A stretch of DNA of 64,000 nucleotides from Pyxidicoccus parkwaysis (GTDB taxonomy: Bacteria > Myxococcota > Myxococcia > Myxococcales > Myxococcaceae): NCBI RefSeq assembly GCF_017301735.1, contig NZ_CP071090.1, positions 12,197,001 through 12,261,000 of the forward strand, read 5' to 3'. Shown piece by piece: positions 1 through 7,990 of this stretch (position 1 is its first letter; each line of letters starts with the position of its first letter). A program made the position numbers and the translations under genes. The notes under the pieces were generated by a model. That model was not told the DNA's origin and made no database searches. It saw only the letters and a list, made by a program, of their open reading frames with translations.

Positions 1-17
1 CACCCAAGGAGAGGGAC

Positions 18-578
18 ATGCACCAGGGAGGTTTCCGCCGCTGGCTGTTGCTGCCGGGCGCGCTGGCAGCGGCCGCGCTGCTGGGCACGGCGTGCGAGCG
101 CGACAGGCCGAAGCCGGGGGGCGCCTACGAGGGCGTCGTGAACGACCAGCAGCCCACCGAGAGCTTCGTCCCGGGCAGCACGCCGCCCGAGCATCGGGCG
201 AAGGACGGCTGGGTGGACCCGGGCTCCAAGCTGCCGCCCGACACGGCCGCCACGGGTGGCTCGGGCATCGGCAACGAGCAGCAGGGGGCCAACCCCACGC
301 CCGATGAGTTCCGCCGTCCGCAGCAGGTGCCCGTGCAGGAGAAGCAGGACCGCACCGGTGCCGAGGGCAGCCCCGGTGCCGAGGGCAGCTCCGATGTCAT
401 CGGCGCGCCTGGCTTCACCACGCCGGAGGTTCCTCCCTCTTCCGACAAGGGCGGCTCGCGGGAGCTCGAGGCGCAGCGCACCGTGCACCACAGTCATCTC
501 GCGCAAGAGCCCGAACTCGGGGCGGGCCCGAACTTCCCGCCGAAAGCCGACACGGCGGTGCAGGCACCGAAGAAGTAG
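18..578 (+). CDS. Putative exported lipoprotein, Pro/Gly-rich, unknown function
   Basis: 186 residues. The N-terminus has a basic stretch, a hydrophobic run (LLLPGALAAAALLGTAC) and a cysteine at about residue 26, which reads as a lipoprotein signal peptide. The rest is low-complexity, hydrophilic and rich in Pro, Gly, Glu and Ser, with no domain I recognise; it probably forms an unstructured surface protein. A short tandem duplication (two 18-bp units at 357-392, encoding GAEGSP and GAEGSS) lies in the middle. GAGAGG lies a few bases upstream of the ATG, which supports this start. It is convergent with the nagZ-like gene. Function unknown. Confidence 0.75.
   Translation: MHQGGFRRWLLLPGALAAAALLGTACERDRPKPGGAYEGVVNDQQPTESFVPGSTPPEHRAKDGWVDPGSKLPPDTAATGGSGIGNEQQGANPTPDEFRRPQQVPVQEKQDRTGAEGSPGAEGSSDVIGAPGFTTPEVPPSSDKGGSRELEAQRTVHHSHLAQEPELGAGPNFPPKADTAVQAPKK
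357..392 (+). repeat. Tandem 2 x 18 bp in-frame repeat
   Basis: Two adjacent 18-bp units beginning GGTGCCGAGGGCAGC differ by a single base. They encode GAEGSP and GAEGSS in the disordered part of the first lipoprotein. This looks like replication slippage in a low-complexity coding region. Confidence 0.8.
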
Positions 579-590
579 CGCGCCTCGATG

Positions 591-614
591 CGCGCGCCTT
601 CCGCGGGGCGCGCG
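591..614. terminator. GC-rich hairpin between convergent genes
   Basis: CGCGCGCC (591-598) pairs with GGCGCGCG (607-614) around an 8-nt loop. It sits between the convergent ends of the first lipoprotein and the nagZ-like gene and could end both transcripts. There is no clear T-tract, so this is a moderate call. Confidence 0.4.
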
Positions 615-699
615 CGTTCGCGGTGGCGTCCGCATGGCGCCGCGAAGTGGCCGGGATGCCGGCAGCACCTCATGCGGCAACCCTGTCCGCCAGGCGCCC

Positions 700-1845
700 T
701 CAGCGGGACGCCAGCATCACCTCGGTGGGGTCCTTGCCGGCGAAGGCGCTGTCGAGGCCCTCTGCGAGCGCGCGGTGCTCCGCGTCGCCCAGCGTGGCGA
801 GCCGGTCCTCCGCCGGGTGCGCGAAGCGCGCCGAGAGCGCATCGAGCCGGCGGTGCGCCTCCGTAATCCTCGCGCGCGGAACGCGGCCGGACTCCACCGC
901 CTTCACCAGCGCCTCAATCGCGCGGCGCTGCACGTCCGCGCGGTGGCACACCAGGAACAGGTCCACGCCCGCGAGCGTGCCCTGCACCGCGGCCTCCTCC
1001 ACGGAGTAGTGGTCCGCGATGGCCTTCATCTCCAAATCATCGCTGACGAGCACCCCGTCGAAGCCCAGCTCCTCGCGCAGCACGCCCTGCAGCACGCGCG
1101 TGCTCATGGTGGCGGGCACGCCCGGGTCCAGCGCGTCGAAGAGGACATGTGCCGTCATCAGCGAAGCCAGCCCCGCCTTGGCGAAGGCGCGGAAGGGCAC
1201 CAGCTCCACCTGCCGCAGCCGCTCCAACCCATGAGGCAGCCGGGGCAGCGTCAGGTGGCTGTCCGTGGTGGTGTCGCCATGGCCGGGGAAGTGCTTCCCG
1301 CAGGACGCCACACCGCCCGCCTCCAGCCCGCGCGCGAGCGCCACGCCCAGCCGCGCCACCTCCTCCGCGTCGCGGCTGAAGCTGCGGTCGCCGATGACGG
1401 GGTTGGCCGGGTTGGTGTCCACGTCGAGCACCGGGGCGAAGTCCCAGTCGAAGCCCACCGCGCGCAGCTCGTGCGCCAGCAGCCGGCCCACGCGCTCCAC
1501 GCGGGCCGCGTCCCCGCGCTGTCCCAGCTCACGCATGGGCGGCAGCGCGGTGAAGGGCGCGCCGCGCAGCCGGGCCACGCGTCCGCCCTCCTGGTCCACC
1601 GACAGGATGAAGGGCCGGCCGGCGCGCGTCTTCAGCTCGTGGCACAGCGCGGCCGTCTCCTGCGCGGTGCCGACGTTGCGCTTGAAGAGGATGGCCCCGT
1701 AGATGCCGTCGTCCATCAGCGAGGCGAGGTCGCCGTCGATGCGGGGGCCGGGGAAGCCCACCATGAAAAGGCGGGCACAGTCGCGATAGAGGGCAGAGGC
1801 AGTCACGGCGCGCAGTCTGTCAGAACGCGGGGGCGGGCTGGGCAC
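700..1845 (-). CDS. nagZ: Beta-N-acetylhexosaminidase, glycoside hydrolase family 3 (NagZ type)
   Basis: 381 residues in the size range of NagZ-like GH3 enzymes, which remove N-acetylglucosamine from anhydromuropeptides during peptidoglycan recycling. The family signature KHFPGHGDT is at residues 184-192, followed by DSH at 195-197 (the His/Asp dyad typical of NagZ). The likely nucleophile aspartate is in LVSDDLEM (about 269). No signal peptide is visible, which fits a cytoplasmic recycling enzyme. The start is a GTG without a clear ribosome site; a second GTG at 1806 (giving VTASALY...) is an alternative and lies closer to where most family members begin. Monocistronic, facing the first lipoprotein gene. 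Confidence 0.88.
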   Translation of the reverse strand: MPSPPPRSDRLRAVTASALYRDCARLFMVGFPGPRIDGDLASLMDDGIYGAILFKRNVGTAQETAALCHELKTRAGRPFILSVDQEGGRVARLRGAPFTALPPMRELGQRGDAARVERVGRLLAHELRAVGFDWDFAPVLDVDTNPANPVIGDRSFSRDAEEVARLGVALARGLEAGGVASCGKHFPGHGDTTTDSHLTLPRLPHGLERLRQVELVPFRAFAKAGLASLMTAHVLFDALDPGVPATMSTRVLQGVLREELGFDGVLVSDDLEMKAIADHYSVEEAAVQGTLAGVDLFLVCHRADVQRRAIEALVKAVESGRVPRARITEAHRRLDALSARFAHPAEDRLATLGDAEHRALAEGLDSAFAGKDPTEVMLASR

Positions 1846-1888
1846 CGGTGTGACGCCATCGCGCCGGATGTCGGCTGCCTGTCAGGGC

Positions 1889-1973
1889 GCGGAGCGGTGG
1901 AGCACGGGCCGGCCACCGGCGCGATGCCACCGCACGTTGCCTGCGGGGTGCGGAGCGGTGGAGCACGGGCCGG
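1889..1973. repeat. 24-bp direct repeat, two copies
   Basis: A perfect 24-bp direct repeat occurs at 1889-1912 and 1950-1973, each beginning GCGGAGCGGTGGAGCA and ending GGGCCGG, offset by 61 bp. It lies in the 236-bp gap upstream of the nagZ-like gene and downstream of the DUF6209 gene. It could be a paired binding site or a recent local duplication. Confidence 0.7.
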
Positions 1974-2081
1974 GCTGGCGAGCGTCGGGAGGCCCGCCGA
2001 GCCGCCTTCATGTGCTGAAGGCTCCGGGCCGCGTGGGCCGCCGAAGGCCAGAGCCCATCGGTGGCCACTCACGCGGAGGCG

Positions 2082-2999
2082 CTAGAAGGCGCGCTGCACG
2101 GTGCGCGTGGCGCCACCCGAGGGGCCAGCGCCGAGCCCGATGCGGTACCAGTTCACGCCATCCGTGGAGTAGCGGAAGGCGAACGTGTACTGCGCCCACG
2201 TCGTGTACGCGAGCGGCTCCGCGGCCACATTCCACTGCCACCGGTAGTTGTTGCCCACGCGGCCCTGATAGCTCAGCCACTTGTACTGGAGCGGGCCGCC
2301 GTCCACGCTGAACTCCACCTGCGCCTGCACGAGCTCCGGCCGCGCGGTGGCCGCATCCGTCACGCCGGGCACGTACACGTCCGCATCCACCCACTTGCAC
2401 GCGCGCTGCATGACGTAGCTGTCGATGACGATGGGGTCCGCCAGTCCGTCGCGGTGCACGCAGTCGCGCGAGAAGCTGCCGCCCCAGTCACCCGCCCACA
2501 CCACCGCCGCGGGGGACTGCGCCTCCACGGGGAAGGGGTAGTTCGCGCCGTAGTTGCTGTCGTAGCGGCTGGTGCACGTGCGGCCGGAGGTGAAGAACCA
2601 CATCTCCACGCTCGTGGCGTCCGAGGGCACCGTGACGACGAAGGGCTTGCTCACGAAGGTGGTGGAGCCGGTGGCCTCCTTCACGCTGCCGGAGAACATC
2701 TGCCCGCCCGGCAGGAAGCGCACGTAGGCCAGCGTGTCCCACGCCTGCTGCCCGGCATAGGTGCTGTTGTGGCAGTCCGTCATCCGGTACAGGTCGTACT
2801 CCACGGTGAGCTGCCCGCCACGGACGATGGCGCCGCGCTGCTCCTGCGTCCATCCGGTGAAGAAGCGCACCGTGGCGGTGGGCGTGGTGAGCGAGGCCTG
2901 CTGTGTTTCGGGAGCCGGCGTGGGCTCCTGCGCCGGCGCACCGCCACATGCCGCGAGCAGCGGCAGCACGAGCGCGAGGGTCTTCCAGGTGGACTTCAT
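2082..2999 (-). CDS. DUF6209-like exported lipoprotein
   Basis: 305 residues. The N-terminus (MKSTWKTLALVLPLLAACGG) is a textbook lipoprotein signal with the lipobox cysteine at 18. The mature part is a beta-rich globular domain with many aromatic residues and the pattern of the myxobacterial DUF6209 family (my recollection of the family, not a search): an N-terminal segment mentioning FFTGWTQEQRGAIVRGG, a central region with paired cysteines, and a C-terminal YTFAFRYSTDGVNWYRIG strand. Six or so cysteines in the mature region suggest disulfides in the periplasm or at the surface. No enzymatic motif is visible. The gene has its own promoter region facing the lipase gene at 3201. Confidence 0.7.
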   Translation of the reverse strand: MKSTWKTLALVLPLLAACGGAPAQEPTPAPETQQASLTTPTATVRFFTGWTQEQRGAIVRGGQLTVEYDLYRMTDCHNSTYAGQQAWDTLAYVRFLPGGQMFSGSVKEATGSTTFVSKPFVVTVPSDATSVEMWFFTSGRTCTSRYDSNYGANYPFPVEAQSPAAVVWAGDWGGSFSRDCVHRDGLADPIVIDSYVMQRACKWVDADVYVPGVTDAATARPELVQAQVEFSVDGGPLQYKWLSYQGRVGNNYRWQWNVAAEPLAYTTWAQYTFAFRYSTDGVNWYRIGLGAGPSGGATRTVQRAF

Positions 3000-3200
3000 G
3001 CGAGGGCCTCCGAAGTAGGGGATGGCTGCATCTACCAGGAGCCCCCGACGTGCGCCTTGTACCCGGGTCGATTCCGCCCCGGATTCGTGGGCTGTCCGAT
3101 GATGGAAGGCGCAGGTGAACCATGATTCATGAATTACGCGATGTGCCTTTTATTCAGTTCCACTTCGTGAGGTGCTGCCATCCCCCCTCACGGAGGTCTC

Positions 3201-4577
3201 ATGCATCTCTCATCCAGAAGAAGCCGGGTGCTCGCGACGTTTGTCGCGGTGCTGCTCGGCGCGAGCGGTGACGCGCTCGCCAACGCGGGCGTCGTCTTCG
3301 TTCACGGCACCGGTGACCAATCCACGAGCTCGGCGGTGGGGTACTGGACGCAGTCGTCCATCGACACCATGCGCAACGGCCGGCCGTATCTCGTCGTGGG
3401 CTATCCCGGCGCGACGTGCGCGGGCTACAGCCAGTGTAGCTGGGGCTCCATCGTCGACCAGATTGTCCCGTGGGTGAATGCCAATGGCATCACCAGCTTC
3501 ACCGTCATCACCCACTCCAACGGCTCCAGCCCGCTGCGGTACATGCTGGGCCACACCGGCGCGGTGAGCGCGAAGGGCTACGCCGTCAGCACGGTGACGA
3601 GCAAGATTTCGCAGGTCATCTTCTCCGCGCCGGACCTGACGGGCACGCCGCTGGCGGACCAGGTGACGACGAGCGGCTCGTTCCTCAACATCGCCAACAG
3701 CATCGTCGAGTTCTTCGGCGGCGGTAGCTACAACAACCCCGCTGTCGTGCAGCAGCGCACGGACAACATGCGCGTGTACAACTCGAACGGGACGTTCGCC
3801 GGCACGCAGGGCGCGACGACGGTGGGCGGCAAGCCCGTCTCCGTGGTGCGCGGCAACCGCGTGTACGCGAACCTGTTCTCCAGTGATGCGCACTGCGGCG
3901 GCTACCTGACCACGATTGGTCTCAAGGCGGCGGCGCTGCTCGGCTGGGGCAGCTTCAACGCGGCCACGGACGGCTTCATCGGCGCGGACAGCTCGGGTTA
4001 CTTCGGCAACATCATCATCGACGACAGCCGGCTCAACCATAATCAGTCCCGCCGGAGCTGCCACAACAGCGGCTACCTCATCAGCCAGAAGGTGGCGTCC
4101 GCGCCCATTCCGGCGCCGGCCAACCAGACGTACACGCCGGAGACCAACGTCTCCGCCGCCGCGCAGGCCTGCAACAACTACTACTCGGGCTACGCGACGG
4201 ACTTCATGACCAACCACACCGTCTGGAAGTACGGGTGCACGGAGAGCCAGCTCAACAACGGCTACATGGAGCCGGACTGCCTCATCGCCTACGGGTACTC
4301 GAGCGGCTACCGCATCCCCAGCACGGCGAGCTGGAACCCGTACCTGGACCCCTACTACTACCCGTCGTGGAGCCAGGTGTGCCCCGACTCGTGGGCAGGC
4401 GACGGCATCTGCGACGCGTGCCTCGTGGCGAAGTACGGCTTCGACGCGACGACGGGCTCCACCGGCGCGAATGACTGCGTGCAGGCCCCGCCGGGCGGCT
4501 CCAACTGGTGCGGCGCGCTGGCGTACGACTACTACTGGAGCCTGCACAACTACGTCGTCGTCCAGGCGCTTCACTGA
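3201..4577 (+). CDS. Secreted alpha/beta-hydrolase, lipase-like
   Basis: 458 residues with a cleavable signal peptide (about residues 1-28, ending ...DALA-NAG). The mature protein starts with the lipase-like strand VVFVHGTGDQ (oxyanion HG) and has a nucleophile elbow HSNGSSP in FTVITHSNGS, both typical of alpha/beta-hydrolases. The C-terminal third is rich in Tyr, Asn and Cys (paired cysteines around CPDSWAGDGICDACL), suggesting disulfides and possible substrate binding. The start is supported by CGGAGG about 5 nt upstream of the ATG. Its stop overlaps an ATG of the next frame (TGATG at 4575-4579), and the DUF4785-like gene starts 20 nt on, so the two are co-transcribed. Substrate unknown; esters or lipids of prey are plausible for a predator. 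Confidence 0.75.
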   Translation: MHLSSRRSRVLATFVAVLLGASGDALANAGVVFVHGTGDQSTSSAVGYWTQSSIDTMRNGRPYLVVGYPGATCAGYSQCSWGSIVDQIVPWVNANGITSFTVITHSNGSSPLRYMLGHTGAVSAKGYAVSTVTSKISQVIFSAPDLTGTPLADQVTTSGSFLNIANSIVEFFGGGSYNNPAVVQQRTDNMRVYNSNGTFAGTQGATTVGGKPVSVVRGNRVYANLFSSDAHCGGYLTTIGLKAAALLGWGSFNAATDGFIGADSSGYFGNIIIDDSRLNHNQSRRSCHNSGYLISQKVASAPIPAPANQTYTPETNVSAAAQACNNYYSGYATDFMTNHTVWKYGCTESQLNNGYMEPDCLIAYGYSSGYRIPSTASWNPYLDPYYYPSWSQVCPDSWAGDGICDACLVAKYGFDATTGSTGANDCVQAPPGGSNWCGALAYDYYWSLHNYVVVQALH

Positions 4578-4597
4578 TGCGGAACCGGAGACTGCAC

Positions 4598-5977
4598 ATG
4601 AACTTCCCTCACTTCTTCTTCCGTTCCGCTGGCGGCGCGCTGGCTGCCGCCATCCTCGGTTTCACGCAGGGGCCCGCCATGGCCGCCGACATGCAACGCA
4701 CCGCCGGTGCGCAGCTCTCCTCGGGGGACGTGGCTCCCGGCAAGCTGTTCGCGCGCGACGCGAGCGAGGGCATCGGCCCCGGGCTCGTGTCGGTGTCCAA
4801 CCCGTCGTCGCCCAAGCAGCCGCTGGCGGCGCCGCTCGCGCCGGAGACCCGGCGCTCGAAGTCCACGGTGCTGCACGTGGCGCCGGGCTCGGCGGCCACG
4901 CAGCTCGTGCTGCCCATCGACACGCCGGACGACGCGTGGGTGATGCTGATTCCCAAGGGCAGCAACCCGAAGGCCGGCGAGGAGGCGCTGCGCGACGTGA
5001 CGATGCTGGACGCGAAGGGCGTCCGCGCGGACGTGCGGGCGGCTCGGGCGGGCAACGCGCAGCTGGGCGTGGACGCGGAGCGCCTCAAGTCCGAGGGCAT
5101 CATGAAGCCCATCTCCATGCTCCGGCTGGACAAGGAGATGGGGCGCGGCCAGTACCAGGTGCAGGTGGGCCGCAAGGCGGCGGAATTGGGCCTCGCGGTG
5201 GAGGTGCGGCTGCCCTCGTCGAGCATCGAGCTGTCGCTCACCTCGTCCGCCATGCAGCTGTTCCCCGGTGACGACGGCTACGTGACGGTGGGGCTCCAGT
5301 CCGCGGAGAAGGTGGACCACGTGCGCTACGAGGCCGTGCTCTACACGCCGCGCTTCGAGAAGGACCGGGTGGTGCCGGTGGTGAAGGTGGGCCCCGAGTA
5401 CCGCGCGCAGGTGTCGCGGGCGATGAGCGAGCGGGACGAGCCGGGCGCGTGGGTGCTGGAGGTGCGCGCGGTGGGCTCCGCGGGTGGGCAGGCCTTCGAC
5501 CGGCTGGCGCAGACGTCCTTCGGCTTCGCGGTGCCGACGGCGCGCATCGACTCGGTGGGGCGTGCGCGGCTGGTGCGCGGCGCGGCCGGGAAGGTGGCGG
5601 CGCTGGAGGTGGACGTGGTGGTGGAGAGCGCGGCGCTGGACAGGTACGAAGTCACCGGCACGCTGGTGGCCACGGACGCGAAGGGCGTGGAGCGCCCGGT
5701 GGCCGAGGCGCAGGTGACGGACCAGCTCGGCGCGGGCACGCACACGCTCACGCTGCGCTTCGAGGCGGGGCACGCGGGCCTGTCGAAGCTGGACGGTGCG
5801 TATGCGCTGCGCGGCCTGCAGCTCTACTCGCTGGGGACGAACACGCTGTACCACCGGCTGAACCAGGGGCTCGGCGTGAAGTTCCCCGCGGTGCGCGCGG
5901 CGGAGCTCGCGGAGGCGAAAGTGACGCCCGCCATCGAGCACCTGATGCGCGAGGGTGAGTTCAACCTCGTGCCGTAG
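4598..5977 (+). CDS. DUF4785-like exported protein, partner of the upstream hydrolase
   Basis: 459 residues from the ATG at 4598, chosen because GGAG sits 7 nt upstream and the product then begins with a good signal peptide (MNFPHFFFRSAGGALAAAILG...AMA-ADMQR). An in-frame ATG at 4577 overlapping the hydrolase stop is the alternative. The mature part looks all-beta: several extended segments with Ig-like spacing (residues about 220-460), in keeping with DUF4785 proteins seen with secreted enzymes in other bacteria (family recollection). No catalytic motif. The tight coupling to the lipase-like gene suggests a folding, secretion or substrate-delivery partner, but this is inference. Confidence 0.65.
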   Translation: MNFPHFFFRSAGGALAAAILGFTQGPAMAADMQRTAGAQLSSGDVAPGKLFARDASEGIGPGLVSVSNPSSPKQPLAAPLAPETRRSKSTVLHVAPGSAATQLVLPIDTPDDAWVMLIPKGSNPKAGEEALRDVTMLDAKGVRADVRAARAGNAQLGVDAERLKSEGIMKPISMLRLDKEMGRGQYQVQVGRKAAELGLAVEVRLPSSSIELSLTSSAMQLFPGDDGYVTVGLQSAEKVDHVRYEAVLYTPRFEKDRVVPVVKVGPEYRAQVSRAMSERDEPGAWVLEVRAVGSAGGQAFDRLAQTSFGFAVPTARIDSVGRARLVRGAAGKVAALEVDVVVESAALDRYEVTGTLVATDAKGVERPVAEAQVTDQLGAGTHTLTLRFEAGHAGLSKLDGAYALRGLQLYSLGTNTLYHRLNQGLGVKFPAVRAAELAEAKVTPAIEHLMREGEFNLVP

Positions 5978-5988
5978 TCGTGGGAGGG

Positions 5989-6015
5989 GCGGGGGCCCGG
6001 AGCATGGGCCCCCGC
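5989..6015 (+). terminator. Strong GC hairpin after the DUF4785 gene
   Basis: GCGGGGGCCC (5989-5998) pairs perfectly with GGGCCCCCGC (6006-6015) around a 7-nt loop, 12 nt after the stop codon. Only a weak T-rich tail follows (CTTCGTCC), so it may be partly factor-dependent. Confidence 0.55.
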
Positions 6016-6117
6016 GCTTCGTCCTCGCAACGGTGGATGCATTTGTAGCCGCATTGCCTTCGCGGATAATCCACCCAGGCACGAATGGTTCGTGCCCACC
6101 CGGAGGAGGATGACAGG

Positions 6118-6321
6118 ATGAAGCGACTGCTGGTTGGGACCTCGATGCTGATGGGCCTGGGCGTGGGCTTTGTCGCAGGCGCGCGGCCCGCTCCGCAAGT
6201 CTCGCAGGAGCCGTCGAGCTGGACGTGCAGCTTCAACTTCCAGTGTGACCGTGGCTGCGGCGGCCCCGGGTGCGGCATCTGCGCGCCCGACGGGAAGTGC
6301 TGGTGTGGCTGCGCGGAGTGA
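6118..6321 (+). CDS. Small Cys-rich exported peptide
   Basis: 67 residues from the ATG at 6118, preceded by CGGAGGAGGA, a strong ribosome site. A hydrophobic signal (LLVGTSMLMGLGVGFVAG) is followed by a mature stretch of about 40 residues with eight cysteines in the pattern C-x5-C-x3-C-x4-C-x2-C-x6-C-x-C-x-C, plus many glycines. This resembles a disulfide knot or a metal-binding peptide. Similar short Cys-rich exported peptides are common in myxobacteria, but none has a function I can name. Confidence 0.65.
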   Translation: MKRLLVGTSMLMGLGVGFVAGARPAPQVSQEPSSWTCSFNFQCDRGCGGPGCGICAPDGKCWCGCAE

Positions 6322-6406
6322 GCGCCTCGGAGGTCGAAGCGCTTCCACCCGGGGAGCCCGGATGGCCGCGAGCCGCCGACTCGCGGCACTCGGGCGCCAG
6401 CAAGCC

Positions 6407-7192
6407 TCAGCGCTCGGCGATGTCCCCGGCCTGCAGGTACGGGGACACGTCGACAATCGCCTGCGCCGTCGCGCCGTGGTTGGTGCCGCGGTTGTCGACG
6501 GTGCAGCTCCCATCGGTGTGCACGCCCAGCAGGTAGCCCTGATGGTTGAGCACGCCCGCGCCGGAGCTGCCGACGAGGGTGTCCAGGCTCGAGTAGTAGA
6601 CGAGCTGGTTGCACGAGGCCAGGTATTGGCCCTCGGCGATGACCTTGGGACGGCCCCGGGGATGCTGGATGATGGACAGCCGCTCGGTGGCCTGCGACGT
6701 CAGCGGGACGGGAGTCACCGCCTCCGGAAGCCTGTCGAGCTGGATGAGCGCGTAGTCCGGCGCATCCGACTGCTCGATGACGGTGCCCTCGGTGATGAGC
6801 GGGTCTCCGTCGGAAGCGTCCTCGAAGTTGAAGACCAACAGCGACCGGTCCCCGAGCCCGACACAGTGGCCCGCGGTGATGACCACCGGCCCCGCGCTCG
6901 CCTGAATCAGCGTTCCGGTGCACCGCCCGTCAATCAGGACGACGGCGTCTTCCCGGCTCTGCACGATGTCAGCGAGCTCGCCCTGGTAGCTGTTGATGGG
7001 AGTGAAGTCGAGCAGCGGGCCACACTGCGCCTGACTGCTCACCTCCGGCTGCTGCGGAGGATTCTCGCAGAGCCGGTGCTGCTCCGAGGGCACCGCATCT
7101 TCTCCACAGGCCAGGATGCCCGGGAGCAATGCGGTGCCCGCGAGAAGCGGGCCCCACAGTCTCATGAATGCACCATGGGGCTTACGCGGCAT
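6407..7192 (-). CDS. Trypsin-like serine protease (S1), putative lipoprotein
   Basis: 261 residues. A signal segment ends in LPGILACG, so lipidation on Cys29 is likely. The chymotrypsin-fold triad is intact: His109 in VITAGHC, Asp146 in DYALIQLD and Ser210 in GSSGAGV. Cysteines flank the active site as in exported S1 proteases. The start is uncertain: ATG 7192 begins 3 nt after the stop of the upstream M57 gene, while ATG 7165 gives a more typical signal peptide (MRLWGPLLAG...); neither has a good ribosome site, so translation may depend on coupling. Co-transcribed with the M57 metallopeptidase, giving a two-protease operon. Confidence 0.82.
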   Translation of the reverse strand: MPRKPHGAFMRLWGPLLAGTALLPGILACGEDAVPSEQHRLCENPPQQPEVSSQAQCGPLLDFTPINSYQGELADIVQSREDAVVLIDGRCTGTLIQASAGPVVITAGHCVGLGDRSLLVFNFEDASDGDPLITEGTVIEQSDAPDYALIQLDRLPEAVTPVPLTSQATERLSIIQHPRGRPKVIAEGQYLASCNQLVYYSSLDTLVGSSGAGVLNHQGYLLGVHTDGSCTVDNRGTNHGATAQAIVDVSPYLQAGDIAER

Positions 7193-7195
7193 CTC

Positions 7196-7990
7196 TTAGT
7201 ACAGGGCGTTCAGCGCGGTGATGTCGGAGCTGGTCCACTCGCCAGTCTCCGTCGAGCGGAAGCAGGAGTTCATGACGGAGCCGCCCACCACCGCCGTGCT
7301 CGGCGTGCCGGAGATGAGGATGGCGCCCACGCCAGCCGAGCCCTCGTTGGTGGCCGAGCCGCCGCAGCTGATGGCGCGGTTGTAGTAGTCCGAGTGACGG
7401 AAGCCGATGGTGTGGCCAATCTCGTGCGTGATGACGTGCTCGTTCACGTCAACGCTGTAGCTCTGCAGGCTGGTGCCGATGTTGATGGTGCCGTAGGGCT
7501 TGCCGCCCGAGGGGAAGCCGGAGGAGCCGCCCGCGCCGGAGGTGGTCTGCGCGGTGATGGTCGCGCTGCAGCCGGAGGTGGAGTTGCGCACCAACTGGAA
7601 GGACAGACCCAGGTTGTTGTAGTTCTGGATGGCCAGGTCGAGGCCCTGGCTCAGGCGGCTGTAGCTGTTGAACGTCGACGTGGGGTTGACGCAGATCTTG
7701 GTCACGGTGGAGCTGACCAGGTTGGTCGTGCGGTACTGCTCCTGGGTCTCCTTGGGAGTCTGGAGCATCTCGCGGGACGCCTCGAGCGTCACGTGGGCGT
7801 CGCGGCCCGTGTACACCGCGCCATCGACGACCATGATGTCGTCCGCGGGGAAGCCGGCCTCGATGAGGTTGGACACAATCTCATCGTTGTCGCTCTGCAA
7901 GTCCTGACCGTCGGTGCCGCAGCCGGCCATCAAGCCACAGCCAACCACCAGGACAGCGGCACCCTTGAACATGTTGCGGAACTTGAGCAT
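7196..7990 (-). CDS. M57-type (HEIGH) zinc metallopeptidase, lipoprotein
   Basis: 264 residues. Lipoprotein signal with lipobox MAGC (Cys24). The zinc-binding motif HEIGHTIGFRH is at 189-199, matching the HExxHxxGxxH metzincin-like core and the dual-action HEIGH (Peptidase_M57) family of myxobacteria; a GGSVMNSCF segment downstream could provide the Met-turn. Residues about 35-100 resemble a propeptide. Followed after 3 nt by the S1 protease gene, so they form one transcript. Likely role is extracellular proteolysis or surface protein processing; substrate unknown. Confidence 0.85.
   Translation of the reverse strand: MLKFRNMFKGAAVLVVGCGLMAGCGTDGQDLQSDNDEIVSNLIEAGFPADDIMVVDGAVYTGRDAHVTLEASREMLQTPKETQEQYRTTNLVSSTVTKICVNPTSTFNSYSRLSQGLDLAIQNYNNLGLSFQLVRNSTSGCSATITAQTTSGAGGSSGFPSGGKPYGTINIGTSLQSYSVDVNEHVITHEIGHTIGFRHSDYYNRAISCGGSATNEGSAGVGAILISGTPSTAVVGGSVMNSCFRSTETGEWTSSDITALNALY

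Noticed and set aside
256..2085. A 609-residue + strand frame across the nagZ-like gene
   Set aside because: Low-complexity antisense frame; the minus-strand GH3 protein has complete family motifs.
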